From: Gillisia sp. UBA3175
Lineage (GTDB): Bacteria > Bacteroidota > Bacteroidia > Flavobacteriales > Flavobacteriaceae
Assembly (NCBI GenBank): GCA_002364325.1
Contig: DEXV01000004.1
Span: 1 to 64,000 of the forward strand
Length of the DNA: 64,000 nt
Direction of reading: 5' to 3'
Shown here: piece by piece, positions 50,741 to 59,943 of the stretch
How positions within the stretch are numbered: the stretch's first letter is position 1
Layout: each line of letters opens with the position of its first letter
Notes under the pieces: model-generated
What the model saw: only the letters and a program-made list of their open reading frames with translations
Told to the model about the DNA's origin: nothing
Databases searched by the model: none
Position numbers and translations under genes: made by a program

Positions 50741-50769
50741 TAAAGATACGTATTTGCATGGTTTGGCAA
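50741..50769 (-). promoter_or_regulatory. Promoter candidate upstream of lgt
   Basis: On the minus strand TTG, 18 bases, then TATCTTTA (one mismatch to TAnnTTTG) lies about 25 bases before the lgt start. It would allow lgt and the DUF192 gene to be transcribed apart from folE-cysS-yidD. Confidence 0.42.
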
Positions 50770-50796
50770 TAGTTCTTTAAAATAAATAAGGATGTG

Positions 50797-51021
50797 CTAA
50801 GGAACTGGATTATATCCCGACCCTCCCCAAGGATTACAGCTTATAATTCTTTTTACACTAAGCCAACCACCTTTAAAGATTCCGTGTTTTTGAAGTGCTA
50901 CTAAGGTGTATTGAGAGCAAGTTGGAGAGTACCTGCATGTTGCAGGTGTTAGAGGAGAGATAACTTTTTGGTAAAATCTCACCAATAAGATAAATGGATA
51001 TGCTAACATTTTCTTTAGCAT
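50797..51021 (-). CDS. yidD: Membrane protein insertion efficiency factor YidD
   Basis: Encodes 74 residues with the YidD signature [20 protein letters not shown] and [13 protein letters not shown] at the C-terminus. It is an amphipathic inner-membrane-associated protein that aids YidC-dependent insertion. It lies 9 bases after cysS, so it is probably co-transcribed. Confidence 0.93.
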   Translation of the reverse strand: MLKKMLAYPFILLVRFYQKVISPLTPATCRYSPTCSQYTLVALQKHGIFKGGWLSVKRIISCNPWGGSGYNPVP

Positions 51022-51030
51022 TATGATATA

Positions 51031-52521
51031 TTAATCTTCAATAGAAAATACGGTTCCTTCTTTGCCATCTTTTAGTTGGATACCTAAGGCTAATAATTGA
51101 TCTCTTATCTGGTCACTGGTTGCAAAATCCTTATTGTTTCTGGCATTGGCTCTTAGTTGTATAAGCAATTCTACTGTACCTGATAATTTTTCTGAATTAT
51201 TCTGATTTGTGATCGCTGTATCTAAAAGTCCTAGTACATCAAAAATAAAGTCCTGCAGTGTAGTGATCAGTAATTGCTTATCCTCTTTAGAAATTTGATC
51301 ATTTCCTTCTTTTACGGCAACTATAAACTTTACTGCTTCAAATAAAGTTGCGATTAAAATAGGACTATTAAAGTCGTCATTCATAGCGTCGTAACAACGC
51401 TGTCTCCATTCTTTAACAGAAAAATTAGTTGTAGTAGAACTCACAGGTAGTTGAGCACTGTTTCTAAAGGCATCCATCAATCTATTGAATCCTTTTTCAC
51501 TTGCCAATAATGCCGTATTAGAAAAATCTAGAATACTTCGGTAATTGGCTTGTAACATAAAAAATCTAGCCACGGAGGGGCTAAACCCTTTACTTAAATT
51601 ATCGTTTTCTCCTGTAAAAATTTCATTTGGCAAAATATTGTTCCCAGTACTTTTAGCCATTTTTTGCCCGTTAAGGGTGAGCATATTTGCATGCATCCAG
51701 TAATTCACAGGATTTTTCCCTGTAGAGGCTTCACCTTGTGCAATTTCACATTCATGATGAGGGAACTTAAGATCCATTCCTCCACCGTGAATATCGAAAT
51801 GTTCTCCAAGGTATTTGGTGCTCATCACAGTACATTCCAAATGCCAACCTGGAAAACCATCACTCCAAGGAGATGGCCATCTCATGATATGTTCTGGCTC
51901 CGCTTTTTTCCAAAGCGCAAAATCCTGCGGATTTTTCTTATCGCTCTGGGCTGCGAGTTCACGGGTATTCGCTATCATATCTTCAATAGTGCGCCCGCTT
52001 AACTTCCCGTAATCATGATCTTTATTGAATTTAAACACATCAAAATAAACAGATCCGTTTACCTCATAGGCATATTCGTTTTCAAGAATGGTTTTAATAG
52101 TTTCAATTTGTTCTACTATATGTCCTGTTGCAGTTGGCTCTATACTTGGCGGTAGATTATTGAATTTTTGAAGTGTATTATGGAAGTCCACAGTATATCT
52201 CTGCACTACTTCCATAGGTTCTATTTGCTCTAATCGGGCTTTTTTGGCTATCCTATCTTCGCCGCTATCTGCATCGTTTTCTAAATGTCCGGCATCGGTG
52301 ATATTTCGCACGTATCGAACCTTATAACCAAGGTGTTTAAGGTATCTAAAAACAAGATCGAAAGAAATAAATGTACGGCAATTACCTAAATGAACATTAC
52401 TGTATACTGTTGGTCCACAAACGTACATGCCAATGTGGCCTTCGTTAATTGGTTGAAAAAGTTCTTTTTCCCCGGAAATGGAATTATAAAGTTTTAAGCT
52501 TTGTTCTTTGTAAAGCGCCAT
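51031..52521 (-). CDS. cysS: Cysteinyl-tRNA synthetase
   Basis: Encodes 496 residues. Class I motif HIGH appears as HLGN in [17 protein letters not shown]; the zinc ligands include Cys30-type residues and those in [10 protein letters not shown] and [18 protein letters not shown] is the KMSKS loop. The C-terminal anticodon-binding region is present. It follows folE by 37 bases on the same strand. Confidence 0.96.
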   Translation of the reverse strand: MALYKEQSLKLYNSISGEKELFQPINEGHIGMYVCGPTVYSNVHLGNCRTFISFDLVFRYLKHLGYKVRYVRNITDAGHLENDADSGEDRIAKKARLEQIEPMEVVQRYTVDFHNTLQKFNNLPPSIEPTATGHIVEQIETIKTILENEYAYEVNGSVYFDVFKFNKDHDYGKLSGRTIEDMIANTRELAAQSDKKNPQDFALWKKAEPEHIMRWPSPWSDGFPGWHLECTVMSTKYLGEHFDIHGGGMDLKFPHHECEIAQGEASTGKNPVNYWMHANMLTLNGQKMAKSTGNNILPNEIFTGENDNLSKGFSPSVARFFMLQANYRSILDFSNTALLASEKGFNRLMDAFRNSAQLPVSSTTTNFSVKEWRQRCYDAMNDDFNSPILIATLFEAVKFIVAVKEGNDQISKEDKQLLITTLQDFIFDVLGLLDTAITNQNNSEKLSGTVELLIQLRANARNNKDFATSDQIRDQLLALGIQLKDGKEGTVFSIED

Positions 52522-52558
52522 ATGCTATCTCTTACTATGTTTTATTTAATCGAAGATA

Positions 52559-53236
52559 TTAGAAAGAAGTATCTAATTTAATATAATCTAAGAATTCTCG
52601 TCTAACTGAAGCTTCCTTAAACGCACCTCCAAATTCACTTGTTACTGTGCTGCTTTCTATATCGCGAATCCCTCTACTGTTCACACATAAATGTTTAGCA
52701 TCTATAACACAGGCAACATCTGGCGTACCTAAGGCATTTTGTAATTCCTGTACTATCTGCATGGTCATGCGTTCCTGAACTTGAGGTCTTTTTGCAAAAT
52801 AGTCTACAATTCGGTTCATTTTAGATAAACCGATAACTTTACCTTTGGAAATGTATGCTACATGAGCTCTTCCAACGATAGGAAGTAAATGATGCTCACA
52901 AGTAGAGTAAATGGTGATATTTTTCTCTACCAACATTTCACCATACTTATATTTATTTTCGAAAGTAGAAGCTTTAGGTTTGCGTTTTGGGTCTAATCCC
53001 GAAAAGATCTCGTTTACAAACATTTTAGCAACCCTTTGTGGGGTTCCTTTAATGCTGTCATCTGTAAGATCCATACCCAAAGTTTCTAAAATGCGTGTCA
53101 CATCTTTATTAATTGAAGCAATCTTTTCTTCATTGCTTAAATCGAAAGCATCTTCCCGTAAAGGATTATTTGCACTTGTAGAAACGTGAGCATCGCCCAT
53201 TTCGTCTATTCTATTTTCCATATGTTCTATCTTCAT
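52559..53236 (-). CDS. folE: GTP cyclohydrolase I
   Basis: Encodes 225 residues. It converts GTP to 7,8-dihydroneopterin triphosphate, the entry to folate and, via 6-carboxytetrahydropterin, queuosine. Zinc ligands are in STCEHHLLPIVGRAH and KHLCVNSRGIRD. The N-terminus is longer than the E. coli core, and a second Met is at residue 6. It heads the minus-strand unit folE-cysS-yidD. Confidence 0.96.
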   Translation of the reverse strand: MKIEHMENRIDEMGDAHVSTSANNPLREDAFDLSNEEKIASINKDVTRILETLGMDLTDDSIKGTPQRVAKMFVNEIFSGLDPKRKPKASTFENKYKYGEMLVEKNITIYSTCEHHLLPIVGRAHVAYISKGKVIGLSKMNRIVDYFAKRPQVQERMTMQIVQELQNALGTPDVACVIDAKHLCVNSRGIRDIESSTVTSEFGGAFKEASVRREFLDYIKLDTSF

Positions 53237-53279
53237 AGCACTTTATTCTATACTAGTCGTAATCTTTTTAATCAGCTTG

Positions 53280-53308
53280 CAAAGATACATATTTTATGAC
53301 TCTTTCAA
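53280..53308 (-). promoter_or_regulatory. Promoter of folE
   Basis: On the minus strand TTG (53308-53306), 18 bases, then TATCTTTG (53287-53280), a good match to TTG-N(17-23)-TAnnTTTG. The leader to the folE start is about 40 bases. Confidence 0.62.
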
Positions 53309-53382
53309 GCAATGTTTAGGAAAAGCAGCTTCTGTTATTCGCTGTAAAATGTGTAATTTGCAAGCTATTGAGGAAAGGTGAT

Positions 53383-55239
53383 ATGAAGTTTTTAAATCAT
53401 TTCGTTTTATTTGCTTCCATATTCGTGATGGGAAGTGGGGTTTTGGTTGCCCAGGGAGATCGTTGTTCCTCTATTCAACCATTTTGTGCAGGGACATCAT
53501 CTTATATTTTCCCTAATTCTAACAGTGCTAGCGGTGACATTGCTAGTGCAGAAATAGGACCGAATTACAGATGTTTGGAACGGCAACCTTATCCTGCATG
53601 GTTTTATTTGCAGGTGGAAGAATCTGGGAGACTGGATTTTCTTATTAAACAAACCCAGAATGCCGATGGAAGTGGAGAATCTTTGGATGTAGATTTTATT
53701 GCTTGGGGTCCATTTGGTGAAAGCGATGATTTGTGTAGTAATTCTTCACTTTCAATTTCCAGAGTTGTAGGTTGTAGTTATTCTCCTTCTACAATAGAGA
53801 ATTTAGTGATCGATAATGCAATAGCGGGTCAGGTATATGTAGTTTTAATTACAAATTATTCTGAAATGCCGGGTTATATAAGTTTAGATCAAACAAATTT
53901 AGGCCAAACCGGTTCTGGAACTACAGACTGTTCGATTGTGAATATTCTAGGAGATGATATTGCTATTTGCGATTCTTCATCCATTGTGCTAAAGGCTTCA
54001 AATGTTATTGCCACCAGATATAAATATTATGTTTTTAATGAAACCACAAATTCATTTGATCTGCTTTCCAATCAAGCCAGCCCAGAATATACCGTTACAA
54101 CTTCAGGATTATATAAAGTAATAGCTGTAAATGAAACAACAGGTTTGGAGTTGGACGATGAAATATTGATACAATATTTTGATGTTCCAGTAGCTACAAA
54201 ACCGAATGATCTACTAGGCTGCAGCAATGAAAACACAGCTATTTTTGATCTATCTGAAGTTAATAATGAATTAATGCAGACTACTTCATCTACTAGCACT
54301 AATTTCACCTCAAATTTTTATACTTCTCAGCAAAACTTGGATAGTGCTATGCCAATTGGAAATCCGTTAGTTTTTGAAGGAACAAATGGGCAGAAAGTTA
54401 TAGCAACTATAACAGATAATCGTACCGGATGTGTTTCTAACCAAGTAGATTTTAAACTGAATATATCTCCAGTCCCAATTATTAATATCTCAGAGATTAC
54501 AGCTTTTTGTGTTGATTTAAATGGAGAGCTTTTGGATCCTGAAAGCATTGGGACAGATCTCGGCCCAGATTATACCTATGATTGGAATATTCAAAATGAT
54601 CCTGATAGCGATGGTATTCAAAATGCTATTTTAACCTTTAATGAAGTTCCGGAAATAACTGAAGTAAGTCTAATTATTACAAACAAAGAAACTGGATGTT
54701 CCAATACATTTAATACAAGTATCCGCTATTTTTCTGCACCTAAGAATGTCGAAATAAATATTTCTGGTAACGATTTTGAAGATGGATATGTGGTTACAGC
54801 TATGGCCACTGGCTTTGTAGATGCGATTCCAACATTTGAATATCAATTGGATAATGGACCTTGGCAACAGGAGCCTGTTTTTAAAGATGTTGCTCCGGGT
54901 TTGCATAGTGTAACGGCTAGAGAGATTAACGGTTGTGGTATGGCAACTTCAGAAAGTTTTAGTTTAATTGGTTATTCTAGATTTTTCACACCAAATTCAG
55001 ATGGATATAATGATTCATGGAATGTGATAAATGAAACGAGTATTACAGTTTCACTAATTTTGATCTATGACAGATATGGAAAACTAATTAAACAATTAAA
55101 TCCTCAAGGTCAAGGGTGGGATGGGACATATATTGGTAAAAATATGCCGGCAGATGATTATTGGTTTGTTGTAAATATTAAAGATCCCAATTCCGGTAAA
55201 GTTTCCGAATATAAAGGTCATTTCACTCTAAAACGATAG
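53383..55239 (+). CDS. Secreted protein with T9SS type B C-terminal domain
   Basis: Encodes 618 residues from ATG 53383; a TTG five codons upstream would add a charged extension. It begins with a signal peptide (MKFLNHFVLFASIFVMGSGV) and ends in a gliding-motility-type C-terminal domain (FFTPNSDGYNDSWNV, YDRYGKLIKQL, PADDYWFVVNI), the type B signal for secretion by T9SS. The middle has beta-sandwich-like repeats (VDFKLNISPVP, Cys-rich turns). It is probably surface-bound or released; its ligand is unknown. Confidence 0.88.
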   Translation: MKFLNHFVLFASIFVMGSGVLVAQGDRCSSIQPFCAGTSSYIFPNSNSASGDIASAEIGPNYRCLERQPYPAWFYLQVEESGRLDFLIKQTQNADGSGESLDVDFIAWGPFGESDDLCSNSSLSISRVVGCSYSPSTIENLVIDNAIAGQVYVVLITNYSEMPGYISLDQTNLGQTGSGTTDCSIVNILGDDIAICDSSSIVLKASNVIATRYKYYVFNETTNSFDLLSNQASPEYTVTTSGLYKVIAVNETTGLELDDEILIQYFDVPVATKPNDLLGCSNENTAIFDLSEVNNELMQTTSSTSTNFTSNFYTSQQNLDSAMPIGNPLVFEGTNGQKVIATITDNRTGCVSNQVDFKLNISPVPIINISEITAFCVDLNGELLDPESIGTDLGPDYTYDWNIQNDPDSDGIQNAILTFNEVPEITEVSLIITNKETGCSNTFNTSIRYFSAPKNVEINISGNDFEDGYVVTAMATGFVDAIPTFEYQLDNGPWQQEPVFKDVAPGLHSVTAREINGCGMATSESFSLIGYSRFFTPNSDGYNDSWNVINETSITVSLILIYDRYGKLIKQLNPQGQGWDGTYIGKNMPADDYWFVVNIKDPNSGKVSEYKGHFTLKR

Positions 55240-55260
55240 TAATTTTAGACCATTTAAAAA

Positions 55261-55300
55261 AAAGAAATCCGAAACCTTTAAAGATTCCGGATTTCTTTTT
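55261..55300. terminator. Bidirectional terminator between convergent genes
   Basis: AAAGAAATCC and GGATTTCTTT pair around an inner segment that can form additional GAA/TTC pairs. A-rich and T-rich flanks on the two sides suit both the T9SS gene and the OmpP1 gene. Confidence 0.7.
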
Positions 55301-55319
55301 ACTTATTATTAAATACTTT

Positions 55320-56831
55320 TTAAATTCCAAAACTAAGGGAAAGCACTATGCTGGAAAAGTCTCTGTTTATTTCAGCGGAATTAGTAAGACCAACTTGGTA
55401 AAGTTGTGGATTGTCTGTTCTTGATGAATTATCATAAGAAATACCTGCTTTAATAGCACCAAAATCATATCCAACCCCAGCAGAATATCCGTTAAGATTT
55501 CCCATTATAAATTCATTCTCATAAGGACTTTCTTCAAATCTATATCCACCTCGTAAACTCCATTTATCTATTCTGTATTCACCACCCACTCTATAAGTAG
55601 AAGCAGCTTTTAAATTATCATTTATTAAATTGTTTTGGAATGCAAACTCCAGATCGTCTGATGGTCTAAATTCGGTATTTGAAAAATCTTTATAAGAATA
55701 ATCAAAACTAATGAGTCCAGAATCCCCAAAAAGAACAGCTAAGCTCCCTGTAAGCTTTCCTGGAGTTTTAAGTGTGTACTCGGGATAGGCATTTATCACA
55801 TCGGGATTTACAAATACGCTCTCGCTAAATTCGGAGCTAAATGTTTCCAACCGCTGTGTGGTCTGCTCGCTTATGGAATACCAAGTTGGGGAATCATAAG
55901 TTAATCCTACGCGCACATTATCAGAAACATTTGCAATGGACCCAAGTTGAAAAGAAAAACCATTTCCAGTGGTGCTTAGGTTATTCGAAAAAATAACTTC
56001 ATTAGTTGAACTACCTGCGTTAGAATTCTGTTCAAATAATCGGGTAGCTCTGTCATAATTCATGAAATGAGCATTCAAATTAATTCCTAAATGCAAGAAA
56101 TCTTGATATTTAGTGGCGAAATTAAAAGCAAATTTACCGTTTAAACCAGTTGCTGCATAAGAATATTGTTGATCAAAATTTCCGGGAGTAATGCTCGAGG
56201 AATAGGAGGTATTACTTGGATCATCGGTTAAGGGATCAATAATAAATCCTTGATATCCTAAAAATGCTTGTTGGGCACCATAACCTTCATTTTCTCCTAA
56301 AAACAAATAAAGATCTGTAAGACTCTCTCCATCTATGGTTTCTAAAAGCTCTAAAGGAACTCCGTTTGCATAATCAAGAAAATAGGAATCAATAGATTTA
56401 GAACTAGTTCCTTGAGCCAGATAAGTATCATCAAAAGAGTTATTCTGGGAATAATTAACGCCTAAGGTAAATTTACGCCATGGGTTCTCATCCTTTGTGC
56501 TATTAAATACCAACACTGCTCCAGCTTGATCAAAATAAACATCAGAATTGGAATTAGACGTATTTCCATTGAAATAACGAGTATCATTTTTCCTCTCGTT
56601 GTAGCTTAAAGTAACGGTTGCTGCACTACTTAAAAAAATTGCCGATCCAGCAGGGTTTATAGAAATTGCAGAGAGATCGCCTCCCAAAGCTCCAAATGCA
56701 CCACTCATTGCTCTAAATCTTGCTGTGCCAGACAGTTGATCTGTTGAATATCTTACGGCATCTGTAATATCTTGAGCTTGAGATAAAGTCATAACCAAAA
56801 GGGCTATGACTGTTAAATATATCTTTTTCAT
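55320..56831 (-). CDS. OmpP1/FadL-family outer-membrane transporter
   Basis: Encodes 503 residues. A signal peptide (KKIYLTVIALLVMTLSQAQ) precedes the family start DITDAVRYSTDQLSGTARFR and AMSGAFGALGGDLSAISINP. The remainder is a beta barrel of alternating residues ending in ..SLSFGI. It is likely to admit hydrophobic molecules. It follows the GY-rich lipoprotein by 23 bases, so the two are probably one unit. Confidence 0.92.
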   Translation of the reverse strand: MKKIYLTVIALLVMTLSQAQDITDAVRYSTDQLSGTARFRAMSGAFGALGGDLSAISINPAGSAIFLSSAATVTLSYNERKNDTRYFNGNTSNSNSDVYFDQAGAVLVFNSTKDENPWRKFTLGVNYSQNNSFDDTYLAQGTSSKSIDSYFLDYANGVPLELLETIDGESLTDLYLFLGENEGYGAQQAFLGYQGFIIDPLTDDPSNTSYSSSITPGNFDQQYSYAATGLNGKFAFNFATKYQDFLHLGINLNAHFMNYDRATRLFEQNSNAGSSTNEVIFSNNLSTTGNGFSFQLGSIANVSDNVRVGLTYDSPTWYSISEQTTQRLETFSSEFSESVFVNPDVINAYPEYTLKTPGKLTGSLAVLFGDSGLISFDYSYKDFSNTEFRPSDDLEFAFQNNLINDNLKAASTYRVGGEYRIDKWSLRGGYRFEESPYENEFIMGNLNGYSAGVGYDFGAIKAGISYDNSSRTDNPQLYQVGLTNSAEINRDFSSIVLSLSFGI

Positions 56832-56854
56832 TAATTGAAATATGTTTTTATTAA

Positions 56855-57946
56855 TTAATTTCCTCTACCTCTGTTGTTATTTGAACCTGAACTTCTGTTT
56901 GAAGTAGTAGAACCACTGCTTCTACCTGAAGAAGAGCTTCTAGTAGTTGTACTTCTGTTTGAAGAACTTGAACTTCTTGCTGTAGGGGATTGGCTTCTAC
57001 TTGTTTGATTTGTAGAATAAACACTTCGGCTTCTTGTTGGCGTAGAAACACCGTTAGAAGTACTTCTTCCTCTGCTGTATCTGCCATCAGCATTTACACC
57101 TGTGTCATAAGATCTTGAAGAACGTCTGCTTATTCCAGACTCATCACCAGAGTTTCTTAAATTCCTGATAGATCTAGAATAAGTTGAACTTCGACCTCTA
57201 TTATCTAGATCTGTTGCATTTCTAATAGCATTGGTTCTATTGCTATAATAGCTGCTCTCGCCTCGTCTTCCAGCATTATAGGCCACATTTTGTCTGAAAT
57301 GATGTTGTCTGTTATATGGGTGATAATAGGGATTATACCATCCAGGTCCACCATAGAAATTATTGAAACCAAAACCAAAACCAAAACCATATCCATATCC
57401 GTAACCATAATTTCCGTAGAAACCTCTGCCATAGTATGGAGATCCGTAAAAACCGGGTCCATAGAAACCAGGTCCATAAAAACCGGGATTCCAAAATGGA
57501 TCAAATGCATAGCCATTAAATCCTGAAATCCAGAAAGGATCGTAGAATCCTCCATAGAATCCGTCGTTGTAAATATTAATAGTATAGCGATCTGGTGAAT
57601 TACCCCAAGGTGCATTTCCACCTTGGTAATTGGAATTTTCGGCGTTCTCGTAATCGTAATTTCCGGTAGATGAATAAGAATCTACATCGGTAAAAACAGC
57701 ATCTTCGGCTAAAACATCTCCATAAAGAGCTGCTTCTTCCTCAAATAGTTTTTTATAGTAACCCGTATTTTCCTCTCGAGATCCATATTCTATTTCCTTG
57801 TTAGAAACTACGCTTTCATTATCTCCATATATCCCATCTGTAGTTTTACCTGCATATTGATAGGAGCCACAAGATGTCAACAAAAGCGATGACACAGCAG
57901 CTATAAAGAAATATACATAATTTGAAATAAATTTATAAAGTTTCAT
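56855..57946 (-). CDS. Gly/Tyr/Phe-rich and Ser/Arg-rich lipoprotein
   Basis: Encodes 363 residues. Signal peptide and lipobox are at SSLLLTSC (Cys26). Residues about 120-215 are a low-complexity tract of Gly, Tyr, Phe and Pro with repeated GFYGPGFYG and GYGYGYGFGF units. The last 140 residues are mostly Ser, Arg, Asn, Gly and Thr. No enzymatic motif is seen. The composition is like envelope or adhesive proteins. It lies upstream of the OmpP1 gene and is divergent from proS. Confidence 0.78.
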   Translation of the reverse strand: MKLYKFISNYVYFFIAAVSSLLLTSCGSYQYAGKTTDGIYGDNESVVSNKEIEYGSREENTGYYKKLFEEEAALYGDVLAEDAVFTDVDSYSSTGNYDYENAENSNYQGGNAPWGNSPDRYTINIYNDGFYGGFYDPFWISGFNGYAFDPFWNPGFYGPGFYGPGFYGSPYYGRGFYGNYGYGYGYGFGFGFGFNNFYGGPGWYNPYYHPYNRQHHFRQNVAYNAGRRGESSYYSNRTNAIRNATDLDNRGRSSTYSRSIRNLRNSGDESGISRRSSRSYDTGVNADGRYSRGRSTSNGVSTPTRSRSVYSTNQTSRSQSPTARSSSSSNRSTTTRSSSSGRSSGSTTSNRSSGSNNNRGRGN

Positions 57947-57961
57947 TAGCGGTGTATTTAA

Positions 57962-57992
57962 TTGTTGAACATTACAAAATTAGTTAGTTTTG
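57962..57992 (+). promoter_or_regulatory. Promoter of proS
   Basis: TTG at 57962-57964 (or at 57965-57967), 20 (or 17) bases, then TAGTTTTG (57985-57992), a match to TAnnTTTG. The leader to the ATG at 58066 is about 65 bases. Confidence 0.55.
57975..57982 (-). promoter_or_regulatory. -7 promoter box of the GY-rich lipoprotein gene
   Basis: On the minus strand TAATTTTG matches TAnnTTTG, 28 bases before the start codon at 57946. Its bases overlap the proS promoter region, so the two promoters compete for the same site. Confidence 0.45.
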
Positions 57993-58001
57993 CGCTAACT
58001 A
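57981..58001. promoter_or_regulatory. Palindrome overlapping divergent promoters
   Basis: TAGTTAG (57981-57987), spacer TTTTGCG, CTAACTA (57995-58001): perfect 7-base arms, with ACAA and TTGT outside them extending the symmetry. It covers the proS -7 box and touches that of the opposite gene. It could be an operator, but no regulator is known. Confidence 0.35.
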
Positions 58002-58065
58002 GTTGTAACTTTTTAAAATAGCTACAACGCTATTAAAAGTGCAACATTTATGCCAAAAAACAGCA

Positions 58066-59544
58066 ATGAGCAAGAAATTAACTGCAAGAAAAGAAGATTA
58101 CTCTAAATGGTATAACGAATTGGTAGTCAGTGCCGATCTAGCCGAAAACTCAGCTGTACGGGGGTGTATGGTTATTAAACCATATGGATATGCGATCTGG
58201 GAAAAAATGCAGGCAGAATTAGATAGGATGTTTAAAGAAACGGGACATCAAAATGCCTATTTTCCATTATTTGTTCCGAAAAGCCTCTTTGAAGCAGAAG
58301 AGAAAAATGCTGAAGGCTTTGCAAAGGAATGTGCAGTGGTTACTCATTATAGATTAAAAACAGATCCTAATGACAGCACTAAACTAATTGTAGATCCAGA
58401 TGCAAAATTAGAAGAAGAACTAATAGTTAGACCTACCTCTGAAGCTATTATATGGAGCACTTATAAAGGATGGATCCAATCCTATAGAGATCTTCCTATT
58501 CTTATAAATCAATGGGCCAATGTAGTGCGTTGGGAAATGCGAACGCGTTTATTTCTAAGAACTGCTGAATTTCTTTGGCAGGAAGGTCATACTGCTCACG
58601 CAACAAAACAAGAAGCAATAATTGAAGCTGAGCAAATGAATGATGTTTATGCAGAATTTGCGGAGAACTTCATGGCTATGCCCGTAATTAAAGGCGTTAA
58701 AACCCCTAATGAGCGTTTTGCCGGAGCAGAAGAAACGTACTGTATTGAAGCCTTAATGCAAGATGGAAAAGCTTTGCAGGCAGGAACTTCGCACTTCTTA
58801 GGTCAAAATTTCGCGAAAGCTTTCGACGTAAAGTTTGCAACTAAAGAAGGTACATTAGAGCATGTATGGGCTACGTCATGGGGTGTTTCAACAAGGTTGA
58901 TGGGCGCACTAATCATGACTCATAGTGATGATCAAGGATTGGTATTACCTCCAAGTCTAGCTCCAATACAAGTTGTTATTGTACCTATTTATAAAGGGGA
59001 AGAGCAGTTGGCTCAAATCTCGGTGGTGGCAAAGCAGTTAGCAGCCGATCTAAAGAAAGAAGGGGTAATTGTGAAGTATGATGATAGAGACACCCAAAAG
59101 CCCGGTTGGAAGTTTGCGCAGTATGAGCTACAAGGAGTTCCCGTAAGGATTGCCATAGGGCCTAAGGATCTTGAAAATGGTAGTGTAGAGCTTGCTAGAA
59201 GAGACACGCTTACAAAAGAGTATGTTGCACAAGAGAATGTAGTAGAGAAGGTGAAAGGCTTAATGCTGGAGATCCAGGAGAATCTTTATAATAGAGCAAG
59301 AGAGTATAGAGATTCTCATATAACCGAAGTAAATACTTTGGAAGAATTTAAAGAGGTTTTAAATACAAAAGGAGGATTTGTATCTGCGCATTGGGATGGA
59401 ACTTCAGAAACAGAATTGAAAATAAAAGACAAAACCAAGGCTACTATAAGATGTATTCCTATGAATCAAAAAGAGGAAGAAGGTGTCTGTGTTTTCAGCG
59501 GAAATCCATCTAACAAGAGAGTTCTTTTTGCGAAAGCATATTAG
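58066..59544 (+). CDS. proS: Prolyl-tRNA synthetase, archaeal/eukaryotic type
   Basis: Encodes 492 residues from [17 protein letters not shown]; an in-frame GTG at 58039 is also possible. This is the shorter ProRS without the editing domain of E. coli ProRS. Class II motifs: [15 protein letters not shown] (motif 2 region), [20 protein letters not shown] and [16 protein letters not shown]. The C-terminal zinc-binding-like domain ends in [19 protein letters not shown]. Confidence 0.95.
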   Translation: MSKKLTARKEDYSKWYNELVVSADLAENSAVRGCMVIKPYGYAIWEKMQAELDRMFKETGHQNAYFPLFVPKSLFEAEEKNAEGFAKECAVVTHYRLKTDPNDSTKLIVDPDAKLEEELIVRPTSEAIIWSTYKGWIQSYRDLPILINQWANVVRWEMRTRLFLRTAEFLWQEGHTAHATKQEAIIEAEQMNDVYAEFAENFMAMPVIKGVKTPNERFAGAEETYCIEALMQDGKALQAGTSHFLGQNFAKAFDVKFATKEGTLEHVWATSWGVSTRLMGALIMTHSDDQGLVLPPSLAPIQVVIVPIYKGEEQLAQISVVAKQLAADLKKEGVIVKYDDRDTQKPGWKFAQYELQGVPVRIAIGPKDLENGSVELARRDTLTKEYVAQENVVEKVKGLMLEIQENLYNRAREYRDSHITEVNTLEEFKEVLNTKGGFVSAHWDGTSETELKIKDKTKATIRCIPMNQKEEEGVCVFSGNPSNKRVLFAKAY

Positions 59545-59554
59545 TATTAGATAA

Positions 59555-59620
59555 TTCACATATTGGTTTAGCCTGAAATGGTGGTATTTAGCTTTTTTAA
59601 AGTCTAAACCAATATGTGAA
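59555..59620. repeat. 17-base perfect inverted repeat downstream of proS
   Basis: TTCACATATTGGTTTAG (59555-59571) and its exact reverse complement (59604-59620) flank a 32-base loop. It lies 10 bases after the proS stop. It lacks a following T-tract, so it is not a standard terminator. It could stabilise the proS mRNA, be a protein-binding site or be a remnant mobile repeat. Confidence 0.7.
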
Positions 59621-59625
59621 GAGCT

Positions 59626-59658
59626 CTATTTGGAAATACCTAAAAGCTAGGTAAATAG
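59626..59658. repeat. Second small hairpin between proS and tRNA-Glu
   Basis: CTATTT and AAATAG plus an inner ACCTA/TAGGT around AAAGC form an interrupted hairpin with a 6-base bulge. It directly follows the longer inverted repeat. Role unknown. Confidence 0.4.
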
Positions 59659-59740
59659 CCTTGAAAAATGTTCTTTAAAAGCTTGATTTTCGCTCGTTTT
59701 GAGATAAAATATATTATTTTGAGAAAAAATTACATCTACA

Positions 59741-59771
59741 TTTGTGTCATTAAAAAATAGTTGTATTTTTG
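59741..59771 (+). promoter_or_regulatory. Promoter of the tRNA-Glu genes
   Basis: TTTG (59741-59744), 19 bases, then TATTTTTG (59764-59771) matches the Bacteroidota consensus well. Transcription would start about 15 bases before the first tRNA. Confidence 0.72.
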
Positions 59772-59793
59772 CATCCGCATTTAAGCAAAAACT

Positions 59794-59865
59794 GGTCCGT
59801 TCGTCTAGGGGTTAGGACGCATGGTTTTCATCCATGTAACAGGGGTTCGATTCCCCTACGGACTA
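59794..59865 (+). tRNA. tRNA-Glu (anticodon TTC), copy 1
   Basis: 72 bases fold as a tRNA: acceptor GGTCCGT/ACGGACT with a G-U pair first, D-stem GTCT..GGAC, anticodon stem CATGG/CCATG with loop TTTTCAT (anticodon TTC), and T-stem AGGGG/CCCCT around TTCGATT. The CCA end is not encoded. It is the first of two identical copies. Confidence 0.95.
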
Positions 59866-59943
59866 CAATAGCAATCTAGTATTGCAATGCTTGTTGAAAT
59901 ACAAGTTGCTTGTTGAAGAACAGGTGTGTTTTGAATAAATTTT

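Noticed and set aside
53368..53382. TTG start for the T9SS protein
   Set aside because: It adds charged residues before a good signal peptide that begins at the ATG 53383.
56851..57093. Open frame rich in Gln, Val, Glu and Leu on the minus strand
   Set aside because: It is an out-of-frame shadow of the repetitive GY/SR-rich lipoprotein gene; the bias comes from the repeat codons.
57205..57621. 138-codon frame rich in Met, Ile and Asp on the minus strand
   Set aside because: A shadow frame of the same low-complexity gene. The real frame has a signal peptide and lipobox.
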